Notes: generated by a model from the letters alone, not told the origin. 64,000 bases of DNA from Nectonema munidae (GCA_030549495.1 JAUIRK010000785.1:44883-108882), one strand, 5' to 3'; counted from the first letter of the stretch, positions 1 through 17,833 are shown. A program made the numbers and translations.

Positions 1-9
1 TGATTTTAC

Positions 10-70
10 CTGAAAGAACTTCGTCAATGAACTTATGATCTTGGAGTGGGTGATCAGTGCTCATCTTCAT
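10..70 (-). CDS. Candidate first coding exon of a minus-strand gene running off the window
   Basis: An ATG at 70 opens a 20-codon frame that reads MKMSTDHPLQ and ends ..FIDEVLS. It runs straight into a good splice donor, CAG|GTAAAA, with the exon ending at 10 in phase 1. A TATA box lies about 105 bases upstream at 175-182, and a short upstream reading frame (MRCLKREKNK) lies between the two. Sequence beyond the donor is outside the window, so the product cannot be identified. The call rests only on the combination of TATA box, ATG and donor. Any one of these is common by chance in AT-rich DNA. Confidence 0.33.
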
Positions 71-174
71 AATACTCTTTACTTATTTGTTTTTTTCTCT
101 TTTAAGCATCGCATGAAAAAGTGAAAGGTGGAAAGGAAGCATCGTGTGTAGCCGTTGTGCTGTCGTTGATGTTC

Positions 175-182
175 TTTTTATA
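175..182 (-). promoter_or_regulatory. Possible TATA box (TATAAAAA)
   Basis: On the minus strand TATAAAAAG is preceded by CTCC and followed by a less AT-rich stretch (positions about 171-120) containing ACGACAGCACAACGG. Such a composition change is typical of a core promoter and 5' UTR. It would start transcription near 150 and feed the candidate exon at 70-10. Confidence 0.3.
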
Positions 183-2058
183 GGAGTTTTGATATCTAAA
201 TTAATGCGAATTTTTAATGCATGCAAATTTACAACATAAGATGATCAAATGACAACAAAAGCTGCTTAATATTCTCAAAGAGTTTCCAAAAATTATGGAC
301 ATCATGCTCTCTATACAATAGGACGCATGAGAAAAGGTGTTCTTATCTATCATTTGTTTACTTATAAGATATGCTTGACTGAAACTTCGCATCAAACTTA
401 TGTAGTGTGTTTTCTATTTCATGATTATTGCACACATTTACAAAGACAACTATATAGATAAAATATCCCATCCTTTCATTATAATATTTCTGAGATTAAG
501 AAATGGGCGAAGAATATATAATATCAAAACTCCCATTTTTGTTTATCCTTGAATTCTGAATTAATAGATTAGAAGTCGCGACCAAGCCATATCTTTTACG
601 TAAAAGTAATAAAAAGCAACCTTGCCATCTTGAGAAGGGCCAATAAGAGAGTGATGTTTACTTAAAGTTTATATCTCATAACAGTCTTGATGTTATACTA
701 CTACTATATGCGAATAGAAAAGGAATTTCTCGTCTATCTTGAAAATAAGAGGGAGTAATCTACCCATAACGATGCGTCAACTACCATACTTTCCAAATCC
801 TGCCAGAAGAAAAAAGCAAAACTCTGTTTCACAGCTTCACAATATCCAGAGAATGAATGTAACGGTTGAACGGATTTTAGAGTTGCCACATGTCGCTGTT
901 TTTCAAAATACCGGATATGTAAGAATCTCGATTATACTTCGAAAAATGACGTTTAAAAAATTTAGCTCTGAATATGAGTGAGCATTTCGCATTTTTAAGC
1001 TCATCTTTGTCATTTCTGGCTGATTACACTTATGACAACCCTACCATAATCCCTAATACCACTAGGAAATTTGTATCGTATTAGTTGTTTACACTAGTGC
1101 CATAGCACAAGTAAATTTTTTAAAAATACTTTATTATATAATTAATTGTATCATCCACCTCAACGAAAAATTTAAAATATCTATATTAATGCTCTTGCCT
1201 GCATAAATTAGTTTGCATCTGGACATTCGTCCTTGAGGCGAAAAGGATGTAAATACAAAAAAGTGAAGTGTGAAAAAATTTGCATATATATACATTATAC
1301 ACACATATATATATATTCATGGCATGGCGTTCAATTAAGATTTATTAATGGATATTTTCATATCAAAGTAGCACTATTAATTAAATGCATCTCAATATTC
1401 ATAGGTGCAGTAATTTATCAATAACATATCGATTCATTTATTTGTATATCAAGGCTTTGAATTTCATAGAGCTAGCAAAGATTGTAGGAAGCTGTTTTGT
1501 TTATCTGTGTCAATATGCTATTTCTAAAATAGCATAACCACCATTCCTCTTGTCTTGACTTAAAAATCGGATAAGTCATCTCGTTTCGTTGTGGAAAATC
1601 TAGTGAACATCTTTCTGCATACAAGAAAATTCGATTTTCATAGCATGCTTAGCCATATTTAATAAACATATTAAATTTTTTAATATAAATACAATATATT
1701 TGTATTAGCATTTGATAAACATATTTATAATTTTTGTTTCATTTAAACGTAGATCTTATTTTTGTAAATTAGCAAGTAAATAAAATAAATTTTATTCCTT
1801 TAATACTGAAATGAACTCTTCAAGAATAAATGATCAAGACAACCCTTGATCAAAAAAGCGCGTTCGCTTTTGAATTACTTCTACTGTCACATTGTTTACA
1901 AAAAAATTAAAAAAAACATAAATGTAATTTTTGGTATAGCGAAGTCTAAAAATTAAACAAAATACTCCAAGAATAAACACCTATTTTTTTATCAATTGCA
2001 TAATTGAAGTCAACTGTTAATTCTGGAACTGTTCAAAGTACTTAATTTTTCTTTTTTT
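183..2058. other. AT-rich intergenic DNA
   Basis: No gene recognised. An 80-codon open frame at 739-981 (plus) begins MKIRGSNLPI and has no recognisable domain, no splice context and no neighbour that supports it. Short TA-rich runs lie near 1280-1315. Confidence 0.5.
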
Positions 2059-2194
2059 TTAACCCGTTAACGACCACAATAATCAGACGATATCTAATGT
2101 AAAGCAGAAGATTTGTATTAAAGAGCTCTGATAAACGCAGACGATTTTATTTTTGTAAAGTCGACTATAGTCGACATGGGCGTTAACGGGTTAA
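2059..2194 (+). mobile_element. piggyBac-type MITE, copy 1 (TTAA-flanked)
   Basis: TTAA at 2059-2062 is followed by CCCGTTAACGACCA. The element ends CGTTAACGGG at 2190, with TTAA again at 2191-2194. A TTAA target site and termini starting CCC are hallmarks of the piggyBac superfamily. The 128-bp body has no coding capacity and contains CAGACGAT motifs. Confidence 0.75.
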
Positions 2195-2324
2195 TTAACC
2201 GGTTAATCACCAGACTTTATAGTCGACTTTATACAAATACGATCGTCTGATTTTATAAATGCTTTTTAATACATATGGTCTGCTTTGCACTAAATATGGT
2301 CTGATTATTATGGTCGTTAACGGG
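2195..2324 (-). mobile_element. piggyBac-type MITE, copy 2 (inverted)
   Basis: This begins at its own TTAA (2195-2198), directly abutting copy 1. The body at 2199-2324 matches the reverse complement of copy 1 (TCGTCTG motifs, terminus CGTTAACGGG). The right-hand TTAA has decayed to TTCC. Confidence 0.7.
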
Positions 2325-2361
2325 TTCCCCCATTTTATTCGCGCAAAGCAGACAATTTTGA

Positions 2362-2499
2362 TTAACCTGTTATCGACCACAATCGACATATGTCGACTTT
2401 ACAAAAATATGAATCGTCTGCTTTTATCGATGCTTTTTGATACAAATCTCCTGCTTTACATTAGATATCGTCTGATTATTCTGGTCGATAACGGGTTAA
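2362..2499 (-). mobile_element. piggyBac-type MITE, copy 3 (inverted)
   Basis: TTAA at 2362-2365, CCTGTTATCGACC at the left end, CGATAACGGG at the right end (2495), TTAA at 2496-2499. The body is in the same orientation as copy 2 and shares the ATCGTCTG motifs. Only about 37 bp separates it from copy 2. Confidence 0.72.
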
Positions 2500-3391
2500 T
2501 CTCCATTGAATTTCATTGGAAATTCGAGTTCGCCTGCGTTTATAGGAGCAATAAGAGAAAATGGGTTGGAGATTCACTTTCAAATTTGTTTTATAAAAGT
2601 ATATTAATTTCTTCAACAATAACCAAGTGATTAAACAACTACCTAACCACTGTTAGTTAACAATTAAACTATATGAACTTTAAAGTAAATATAAAAAATA
2701 CATAATTTTATATTTATAGAAAATTCATACACTTATTCTAAAATAAATGCTCATAATAAAACGTATATGCATAAAATCTCTAAACATGATTAGGTTTATA
2801 TAAGAGGCAAATCCTAAGTAATTTGATTTCTTCTGATGTTTATAAAATATTTCGTCTTTAATTCTTATCAAAATTGTCAAAACACATATTACAAGATTTG
2901 CCATTTTTTGGGTATAATAAAAAGTCAAATTTTTGATTGAAAAAATATTACTTCACTTATATCAAGCATCTTTGGTTATATTAAATAGTAAGTCTGTCAT
3001 TCAACATTATAAAATTTCTAAATCTTAAATAATATAAAAAATAAAATAATAATTTACTATTATTTCCTTATAAAAAATATATATAGAGAGAGATCTAATA
3101 ACCTCAAGAGATTAAACAAGGGAAACAACGTCCCGTAATGACCATTTCTTGATTTTTTGTTCTGTCATGTGGTCCTTTCAAACCAAATATGCCTTTAACG
3201 TGACTAAATTTCAAAAGGGAAAAACTATGGTTTATGTCACTAAAGTTCTATCAAATTTAACATATTTTCAATCTCTCGTATTCAATGTGCAAAATTTCAT
3301 AAAAAATTTTGTCTGCAAATAGCATCTTTAGATTTTATCAATTTTGTAAATAATATATGTAATACTCTGGCAAAACCTAGTATGCCTTAAG
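2500..3391. other. AT-rich intergenic DNA
   Basis: Nothing recognised on either strand. The open frames here are short and composition-driven. Confidence 0.5.
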
Positions 3392-3782
3392 CAGGGCCGT
3401 ATCAAATATCGTGGCGCTCCAGGGCAAATGTCTTTAATGGAGCCCGTCACCCCTGGCTCTTTCTTTTCTCACTCATCCCCACCCCATTCTGGCTTAAAAA
3501 GTGATTAGAAAAAAAATGCTCACATTTTTATTAAGCCACATAATTCAGATATATAGTGACTGAGTCGAAGACAGTCTTCATTAAATGTTCATTTTTCATG
3601 TTTTAGCAGCAGCAAAATTATCGATGACTTCGCCAAATTCAACACAACCGAGAACTACTTTCTCAATGCTCATAAGATTGAGAATGCCCATAGTACATAG
3701 AGTACTTTTAGAAAATTATTGGAGGTGGAGGAAGGGCGAAGGTTAAATCCCCCCCCCCCCCGCTGGATATGCGTCCTTGCTG
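3392..3782. mobile_element. hAT-like non-autonomous element
   Basis: The left end is CAGGGCCGTATC and the right end, read inward, is CAGCAAGGACGCATATCC, both of the CAG-type termini used by hAT elements. A run of 13 C sits just inside the right end (3749-3761). Flanks CTTAAGCA and CTAGAGCA agree at 6 of 8 positions, so the target duplication is not clean and the exact boundaries are uncertain. Confidence 0.5.
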
Positions 3783-5290
3783 CTAGAGCAACATAGAACC
3801 TGGGAGTTTATGCCATACATTACTCTTCTTGAAGTTTCCTCAGTTGTCTTGGTGTAATCTTTCTCCACATGTTAAAAAAATTGAAGTTCAGTAAAGTTTA
3901 TACGCTAAGCAAAGATTTAGATTAATATAAATGAAGCTGCTAATAATTAATGAACATCAGGTGACAGAAAATGAAGTGAAATGATACACTTTAAAAAAGC
4001 GAAAAGTGGAAAAATTTTGCCTAGATTATGACTTCTAAGCTATATCTTTGAATATAAGTCAAGATTTTTTCATCAAAATCTAAAATAAATTATGAATCTC
4101 GACGTGTAGTGGAGTCAGACATGATTAGAGAATAGAGTATGGCCATGAAACAAGTTCTTTACCCATAACGGCGTTATACCCTACAAAGCGAAGCGTACTT
4201 ACCCACACACTCTAAAAGGTGGGTTAATTTTTTACCCGCAAAACTTATTAAACATATTTTAAATCTTTTTAAAATTAGTTTTAGTTTCAATTTTTGTTTA
4301 ATTTAAACTTTGATTTAAATATGTAATATTTAAGTTTTATAATAATGCTTTGTTTTCTAGAAATTATTTAGAATAAAAATTTTCCGTTTTCTTCAACACC
4401 AATTAATATCAATAGGGCATTTAATGATTAGCTTAACTTCAATAAAAGTGTTAAAATGTAAAAAAGGTAGAATTTGTGTAATATCACATTGTAAAATATA
4501 CACATTTTTAGGAAAGTTAAATAATGCAAATTAAAATATAAATAATACAGCCATAAACTACACAATAAATATTTTTTACTCTCAAGTTAACGCCTAGATA
4601 AATTAAATCTTCGATCCACAGTAAAGTTCTTAATTCACTAAATTTATTTTCTTCGAACTTAAAAGCAAAGTAATGTCGTATCTTTCCCTTATTTCGAAAT
4701 TTGTTTAAGTACGAAAAAATTCAATTTTAATTTACAATTCAGCATTAAAATAAAAATTTATGACACCTAAAATATGTCGTCAAGGCAATCGGAATCCCTG
4801 CCCAGATCCATGACCTACGCTATACGCTTCGAAAAGAACTTTCTACTTTCAACTTCACTTTTTTCCGTGCCGTTAAATCAAATAGGAATAAAAAATGGGA
4901 TATTTAAGATGTATCGAAATTTCGAGAAAAAAATCCATTGTAATAACAAAATTGAGCATCTCTTATTAGACCAGGAATATTAACTCATTTCATCTTATCG
5001 ATCTGAAGTACAAGTCTTCTTTTAGGAAATCAAATTAATTTCAATAGAACATATACATTAATTTGATCAAAAAGTGACATAGGGAATGGATCGTTAGTCA
5101 GATACTGTTTCCAAAATACTTTTTGGGTGAACCATATAATTACAAAATGTGATGTTTACCTTATCAGAAAACATTTGCAAATTTTAGAAATTAAAGAGAA
5201 AACATGTAATAAAGATTTTACATCAAGCAAATGTGAGTGTGGACAGAGGACTAGGAAATGCAGTGATAAATAAGTGTAAACCAAATTAAA
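3783..5290. other. AT-rich intergenic DNA
   Basis: A 69-codon frame at 4774-4983 (plus) starts MSSRQSESLP in locally more balanced sequence but has no recognised domain. A short palindrome (ACCCAC ... GTGGGT) lies near 4201-4227. No gene supported. Confidence 0.4.
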
Positions 5291-5390
5291 AAAGTGATAA
5301 ATACAAAGGTCTCTGCAGGATAGGCGCAAACGAAGCCACCTTTTCAAAACGCAACACCTTTTCAAAGATAACAACCACACACAACAAAAC

Positions 5391-5442
5391 CTGCTTCCTT
5401 GGACTTTTGTTGCGACAACTCCTTGTTGCTGCTGCTAGCCAT
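5391..5442 (-). CDS. Possible short coding exon (start MASSSNKEL)
   Basis: The ATG at 5442 in context AAAATAATGG opens a frame MASSSNKELSQQKSKEA and meets a donor-like GCAG|GTTTTG at 5391. An in-frame upstream ATG at 5460 would add MNCDKI. The surrounding 5290-5600 block is clearly less AT-rich than its neighbours, as expected of a promoter/5' exon or a conserved regulatory element. Several further upstream ATGs weaken the coding reading. No downstream exon was found, so the product is unknown. Confidence 0.25.
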
Positions 5443-6394
5443 TATTTTATCGCAGTTCATACGTTCATCAAACAGTATCGTTCGTTGTTCCTTTAGCTTT
5501 CATTCTTTCCAGAGATAACGACTTGTGTGCGTGCGTAGGAGACACTTGCATTTCTAACGCATCATTCTACTTTTACGGCAAGAGACATCTTATGAAGAAC
5601 GTTAACCCTCAATGAGTTATCAAATAATTGGGGATGCATCTAGAAATTCTGTTGCTAGATATTTTACTCACGATTCACATGTAATATTTCAAATATGTGA
5701 TCATATAAGTGTAAACTTGAATAAATTCTCTTTGTTTCCTGAAAGAAAAGTTGAACTTCAGATCGGCAATATGTTATGAAGTAAATATTGCTTGTGGGAT
5801 ATGAAATATATACTCTATAGATAGGCTTGTATTCCCTTCCAATATTGGATATTCAGAAAAAATTCATTTAAAAAGATTTTACATCGTTCGGGATTTTCTA
5901 GATTCACCTCTCAATTTTGTAAACGGCCGCAGTTGTTCCGGGGCCATTATAAGGGCAGCAAGTGTTGTATTTTTTGTATTTACTTTATTCTTTTTGTGCA
6001 TTAGAGCAAAAAGACTTTTATTATATTGTTCTTTGTCCTCTTACTCTGTATCCATATAAATCTGTTATATTCAGTTCCAACGTTTGAAGTGTTTTTCAAG
6101 GGCAATCCAAATTAGAACCACTTCTGGTAAGTACATCACCACTGTCTCATTTTCAATGGAATTTTAAAAAATCAAATTTTCCAGCAAATAAAATCATTAG
6201 ATAGCTTCGATCAAAGTAAAAAGAAATATGAAAATAGGCAAATTAATTATGACAGCGTTAAATGCTGCAAAATGAAACACGTACAGTATAATCATAATGT
6301 ACAGTCTACATATTACCTGCATCATTATTAGTAATTCACTATGATTTTTTAACTAAACTATCAGAGATAAAAAGAAAATGTATAGGTTATATAT

Positions 6395-6470
6395 AAATAG
6401 TTTGTTTAACTTTATAAAAAATACACAATATAAAATAGTTTGTTTAACTTTATAAAAAATACAAAATATT
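6395..6470. repeat. Tandem duplication of a 38-bp unit
   Basis: The unit AAATAGTTTGTTTAACTTTA... occurs at about 6395 and again at 6433, nearly identical, inside otherwise featureless AT-rich DNA (5600-6606). Confidence 0.7.
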
Positions 6471-6606
6471 TTTTAATAAATTTTTTTAAGAAAACTTTAT
6501 TTTGGAAGAAACTATCTATCTAATGAACAAACTATCTGCTTAATTAACTAGCTATCTAAATGACAAACTAGTTTTGAAACTCTATCTTAAAGGTTTAATT
6601 ATTTAG

Positions 6607-6730
6607 TTAAGTCGTTAACTACCAGAATAATCAGACGATATCTAATGTAGAGCAGAATATTTGTATTAAAGAGCATTGGTAAACACAGGCGATTTTATTT
6701 TTGTAAAGTCAACATATGTCGATAACCGGT
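6607..6730 (+). mobile_element. piggyBac-type MITE, copy 4 (eroded ends)
   Basis: TTAA at 6607-6610, then GTCGTTAACTACCAG and an internal part with the same CAGACGATATCTAATGTA core as copy 1. The right end (GATAACCGGTAAATTAA) is eroded. Same orientation as copy 1. Confidence 0.65.
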
Positions 6731-9700
6731 AAATTAAGAAAATATATGGTTAGTTGGTCATTTAGTTAATTATAGTTTCCAAAGAATTTGTTTATTTCTT
6801 CCTCTAACATGAATTAGTATATCATCTTTACCATACGATATATAGTCATTTTATATTTTAATGAAGGGGAGGGGGAGAGAACCAATAACTACGTATTGTT
6901 TTAATAATGATTAAAAACTACAAACTATATTACAAATCCTTTATTACAAAGGAAATTTGTAACCTTCAATTATAGAAGGCATCAGCACCCTCACCCCGTC
7001 TTATTTTGTCGACTTGTACATGTAATATCCGGTAGTGTTTCCAGGATTTACTTCTAGAGGGATCAGATTACCTAAAAAAAATCGTCAGGAAAATGATCAA
7101 AAAATAATTTTGAAAACCGTTTTTAGAATAAGCTCACTTAAAAGTGATAACACTTTTTACCCTGATTGTAAGATTGTATCATTTTTGTTTTATTAATATT
7201 CATAATATAAAAGAATTTTTTTATAAAAAAATACAAGCAATATAAAAAAAGAAAAACCATAAATTGTATATTTAAAAACAGTATAATATAATGCATGTAA
7301 AAATTGTGTGAGTTTCTTTTCTCTCAGAGTTTGCGTTCATGTAATTTGACTGGAATAATTTAAATACTTCAATTTTCTCCTAAATTAACCATTTACAAAA
7401 AAATTTTACTATGAAAAATTAAATATTTAAAAAGACTTTATATTTTCTGATTTTTTAATAATATCATCGTCGATATTGCATCCAACGTATAAATAATCTC
7501 CCATAATGTAATTGAAAGAGGGCATGTTAGGATGAAGAATCAAACTCAGGTCCATCCAAATGCTTCCATCGCTATTCCATCTAATAAAACAAAATAAATT
7601 TTTTACTTGCGTTCAAAAATTTTGACTTATTTAAAGGCATCTAATTAATTAATATAAACATCCTTATTTTTAAATTTTCATCCTTAACATCATTCACATA
7701 TAAATTAGAATTTAACTATTTCAATTTTTAATTGAAATTTTTAAATATAGATGATGAGTTTGTCACATATAATTTCTTAGAAGAAATAATCTTGTATAAG
7801 ACGTTGGGGTTACAATTCCTTGTGTAAAAATCACACAAACACGCGCACGCGCAAATATAAAATATTATTTGCTCCATAAAATTATTATATATGATCCGAC
7901 CTATACTTTTAATGAAAAGTTTCGTTTAAAAGGCAGACCAATAAAGAATACGAGTTATAATTTTTTTATTCAAAAAAACCCACAACTTTTGACATAAAGT
8001 TTCTCTTATGTATACGTAGATAATATATTTGCCAACGTTCCATGTTAAAACTAATTGACCCTTAAAGTTAGTGAATCGTTTCGCAAAATTTTTTTTAGGA
8101 TAGTTTGAAATATTGTTTTATGCGCTTTTAAATTGTGTATTCGAACTTTGCAGAGTTTCTAATAGTAGTGAAATATTAAAATACGCATATCTTTCGCTTT
8201 TCTCAATGAGTATTGACGTGCGATATATGTGCGATAAAGTGTTACTAATTTCTTACATTATCTTATCGTTTTCTTCTTAGCAAAAAATGCTTGTTCTGAT
8301 AATAATTAAGATATTTGAACCAAGTGATATTTTCATAGGAGCCTATGTTCACATTTTTCGGAGACATTATTGACATTCTCCTGAGTATAGGATGGATACG
8401 CTTGACTTATATTATATCTAAAGTGTATATAAATAGCAATTGCACACCTGTTTTGGTTAAAATACTTTTCCATTCTTATATCTGGAGTCCCGGAAATTTT
8501 ATCAAAATATTATAGCAAAAACGGGTTTTTTGATTTTAAAAATGTTGAAAATAAAGTTAATATAAATAATTAATCAATGTTGATATTCTATTAAGGTAAA
8601 AACTCTCTAATACGATTTTGTATCTACGCCTCTGTAGACATATGCATACTAAGTTAAGCTGAATATTTATATGTTGAAAAGTTATTGTATCAGTGTTTTC
8701 TTTATCACAACCTCTGCTTAGACAAAAAGGCGTATTAGAAATTTAGAATGAAATAAAAGCAAAACTGATTTCTGAGTGAATTCACCTTTTAAGTTTTTAT
8801 TTCAAGAATGATTTTCTAGAGTTTTTAAATTTTTTTTGAAACTTTAAGAATAAACACTGTAAAACCTGAAAGTCTTTAATTGCCTATTATCACTGTCTCC
8901 CCATTTGTCAAATTCAATTCCTAAAAAGACATTATTGATATTTAAATATTCTAACCATCTTTTTAAAACATTTTTGTCTCCCCTTAATTCAACCTTAAAA
9001 ATGTTTCGGAAACATTTCATGGCATAGAATTTTTTTGTTAAATTTTATTATGTCAACATAATATTTTTGCTAAAACTATCCAATTTTGGAAATAAGAAGT
9101 TTTAATTTAGTACTATAAATTTTTCATGTCTGACTTGTATTATTTTAAAGCCCATAAAATAAGCTTTAATTTGATGTGTTTCATGCTAAAATTGGTTCAA
9201 AAATTCAAAAGTTATACGCATAATACCAATTGACTTAAATTTAGTACACGACGAAAAATGCGGACTAGAGGTGTTGGTGGTGGTGACGCTATAGATAGAA
9301 CATAAACGTAGATGCCTTTGCTTATCTATGCGTATATATATTACCTTTATTTGCATAAATATGTATCATGGGTCCAATATAATCATCAATCAGTAAGACA
9401 TGCTATCAAGTAGCACTGCACAGTCGTCAACAATGAGTAAAAACTGATGAACTCTGCAAAGTGGTATATGAGTATATTTAACAAAAAAACCTAGCCAGCC
9501 TATCAACCCAGATTTAACTAAAGCTTCATAAAACTATTTTGAAAACTAGAAAATGATTAATTTTTACCTATAGTTATGCGGGTTTTTTTTGCTAGATTTA
9601 CTGGCTACAAAAAAGTGGTACCCCTTTTTCTAACAATCTGCCTATACATTTCAAAGTTTAATAAAAGACTTCATTTTTTACCCGATTTACTTGAAATTTT

Positions 9701-10638
9701 ATGTTAGCTAGAAACATCATTCTCACTTAGCTTCACAAGTTTCAACTTGTTCGATGACTGCTAAGGCATTTTTTACCATTTAAAATTTCCAACATTCACA
9801 TATAGTCAGTCTGGCAAGGTTTTTCTGTCTCTCCATAGCTAGAAAGTAATGAAAGTGAGAAACATACAACAGGTTATGATAGCTAGAAAGCGCGTCTTGC
9901 ACCTATGACCTAGCTAAAAAGAGCCTCGAATCGTAACAATAATTGAAACTAATGAGGAACAAATGACACAAATTGTTAAATAATTGTTCATTTATTTTAA
10001 TAAATTTTGTGTATTTTATGAAAAATTATATTTCATATAAAGGTGCGGGATACATTTTTTTCACATAATAAGGTTAAGAAGAACTGAAATAGAGGATTCG
10101 ATTGGCAGAAAATATAAACACATATATACCTTAGATGTTGTATTTTACCCACCAGGTGCTATAAAAAATATTCATTAAATGTCTTAAAATTTTAACACAA
10201 AGTTGTTCTACACATATAATGAACATATGCTAAATTTTGTGAAAATTCAGTAACCAAAAGTTAACTAAATTTGCCTAATAAAAACCTTACAATTAAATTT
10301 AAGTGCCAAGCTCCTAATATATTTGTGTATCTATCGCCATGCTGATTCAGATTTTTTTTTAATAAAGCTGGACTTTCAATAATTTGTGTACTGATAAAAT
10401 TTAAAGGTTTGATATTCTATAAGGTTTTTCATAGCTTTATATTCTTATTTGCTTGCCGTAGTTATTCTTTGAAACACTTATTTTAACGCCTATAGCTTTT
10501 ATTTTATGAAACATCAGAAAATTATTTTTTATACGATATTTTTCAAATAGAGAAAGACTTTCGTCCCTTGTCGGAGAAAAAATTAAATAGTAAAAGTTAT
10601 CAAATTTGGAGGTTTTAAATAGATACTTTTTTTTATAG
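6731..10638. other. Long AT-rich stretch without a recognised gene
   Basis: About 3.9 kb with no gene seen. A block near 9250-9480 is less AT-rich and contains an octamer-like ATTTGCATA. Near 7533-7560 a short stretch resembles a tRNA-type B box on the minus strand, too weak to call. Confidence 0.4.
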
Positions 10639-11490
10639 ATTAACTATTGAAGAAATATGGGAATTAATAAATTTTGGAAAAGTCACGCATGATGAATTTG
10701 ATCTCAAAGACTTTTCGATATCATTCAGCCTCCTTTGGAACGCCCTGACTCTTTTTCCGATCAAGATTCTGAAGCTGAAGATGGAGCATGAATGCTGACT
10801 TGAATCACTTACCTGCTTGCGTTTTTAAGGACTGGAGTTGAATAAAACGGGAAAACCGAAAATAGTGATAAACACAAAAAAGATTCCATCACAAATTTCC
10901 TAAGCTTTCCATTTAGCGAAAAACCTGAAACAATGGATTACAACATCATTTCTAGAGATCACAAATCCCCATATGAGTACCTCAGAATTTTTTTAAATGA
11001 AGATTTTTTAAATTTAATTTTGCATGAATCTAAAAGTTACGAAGAAAAAAATAATTTCAATATTAATTGTTTAGGTTTTGTCACTATTTTTGCTTTTATA
11101 GGTGTGCTATATTTGTATGGTTATGTGAAATTTCCACAACGACCTTTTTGTTTGGAGAAATGAATCCAATGTTTTTAATAGTGCTGTTTCAAATGCTATT
11201 CGACATGATGATTTTGATAGTGTACTCATAATTCTTCATTTTACGTAAAACCAACTCATGCATAATGGTGATAGGTTAAACAAAATAAAACCATTATTTC
11301 GACATTTGAATTCTGTAAGTAGAATTTTCAATTTACCTGAAAAAATGAGTGTTGATGAAGCCATCATTCCTTATTTTGAGGCCTTCCTGGATAAGCAATT
11401 TATAAGATGTAAACCTATGCGTTTTGGGTACAAAATTTGTACCTTATGCTCTAGTGATGATGTTTACCTATACAGTTACTGTGGGAAAAT
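10639..11490 (+). pseudogene. piggyBac transposase remnant
   Basis: Three stretches in order match a DDE_Tnp_1_7 (piggyBac) transposase. An N-terminal piece begins LTIEEIWELINFG (10639), a middle piece YEYLRIFLNEDFLNL lies near 10972, and a catalytic-domain piece at 11258-11490 includes MSVDEAIIPYF, KQFIRCKPMRFGYKI and CTLCSSD. The D of VDEAI is the expected first catalytic aspartate. The reading frame changes several times and contains internal stops (for example TGA at 11161), and the C-terminal half is missing. No terminal repeats were identified around it. It is long dead but retains clear protein similarity. Confidence 0.75.
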
Positions 11491-16165
<4,675 letters not shown>

Positions 16166-17821
16166 GTATTTAATAAGATATACGATCGATCCTGTATAAA
16201 GAGATTCATATTCTTCATTGAAGTAAATAAACAATATGTAAATAGTATACTATTTAAAAAATAAGTTAAAAATTTAATCAGAATATCATCATTAAAATAT
16301 AATAAAAAATGTAGAGAATAAATGAGCTGATAAAAAATTGAGTGATCAATAGACTCAAATAATAGTATAAAAATCAGGGTGTGTGTGTCTAAAGCTAATT
16401 TAAATAATAAGGAGGAGTACTGCGGGACCCGATAAAATAAAGCCGTTATTGGTGTGCATAGATTGAAGAAAACAATTATAATTAATATTATGAATCCAAA
16501 TTCGCGCATAACAAAATTCATATGCAGCTCAAGAAAATTTTTCAAGTATTGAAAAACAAGCTGTATAGAAGCTTGGATTTTTAAAGTGATAATAGAAACA
16601 AAGTTGGTTACAAAATTCCTAACTTGATTCATAATCGATAAATTAAATCAATTCGATAAATTGCAAATGAGAGTATAATTAAAATGAAATAATATTGAAA
16701 GGTAATACACGATAAAAATGTATTTTTGTATTTCAACATGATGAAACATACAAAATATATCTTTAAAAATAAGCTTTCCCATACGTTATATTAAAGAAGA
16801 ATAACCAGTTGAAAGAATCCCGAATTATAATAATATATCAATAAACTAAAAAACCGAAGTTGTGATTAACGTATATTAACTGAGAAATCTAAAAAAAATA
16901 GTAAGAAGTTAAAAATTTGCTTGAAATGTTTAAAAAAGTATACAAATACAAATATTTAAAAATAAGTTTAAAAAATTATTTTATAATATTTTTATACTAG
17001 TCTACGTATGTAGACATTATTGGCTTTTAAAGATATCAAGATTTTATTCGTGATATTTTTGGAAAGAATCATTCAAAAGTACTTTTCTTCATAACCTACA
17101 CATTTTTATAGATATACGTCTATAATTTATACTACATTTCCTGATTCGGTCTAAAACCAAACAACTTTGGCCAGGTCTTGTTTAAACATTTATTTTAATG
17201 AGCTTCCACTTTTCAAAAGAATTCAACGGTAGCTATTCTAACATATTTTGGTCATTTGCTTATAGAATGTATAAGAGAATAAAATTTCCATGTATAAGCA
17301 ATAAAAGTATTAATAGCATTGATTAATCACTGGTCAACAACAAATTTGTTGTCTGCATTTTTAAGCTGATTTAGGACGAATCTGATGCGCTGAATCCAAA
17401 ACTCACATTAGTTTTGTTCAATCAGGTCAAGTTTTTGAGATATTGCCACATGTCGTTTTTTACATTTTTGTTCACATGTACGCATGTGTGGAGCATTTTA
17501 GAAGAAGTTGGTGGGGGTAAAATGTAAGTCAAATAATTGTTTTGATTGGAAATAATTATTTTAATGACAAAAAGTATTCAGGTACGATAGTTCTGGGTGA
17601 TTATGTCGATAAGGGATAAGTTTGAAGTCATAAAACCTCAAAATCTTCCAAAAATTGGTGAGGCAAAGCATAAAGTTCGTGGATCAAAACTAAAGTTAAT
17701 GGGGCAGATTTTGTAATAATGTGATACAAAAAAGTTGTATTTCTTGAAATAACGAACTCTGAAGAATGTACAATACCTACATGCGCCAATTTATGACTAA
17801 TTTGTACCTATTTTTGTTTTG
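16166..17821. other. AT-rich DNA upstream of the Cys-rich gene
   Basis: No exon recognised. 17320-17530 is less AT-rich and looks repeat-like. It may be the 5' non-coding part of the multi-copy unit that carries the downstream coding region. Confidence 0.35.
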
Positions 17822-17833
17822 CAGGTGAATGAT

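Noticed and set aside
739-981. 80-codon frame MKIRGSNLPI
   Set aside because: No domain, no splice context, no conserved neighbour; kept only as a note.
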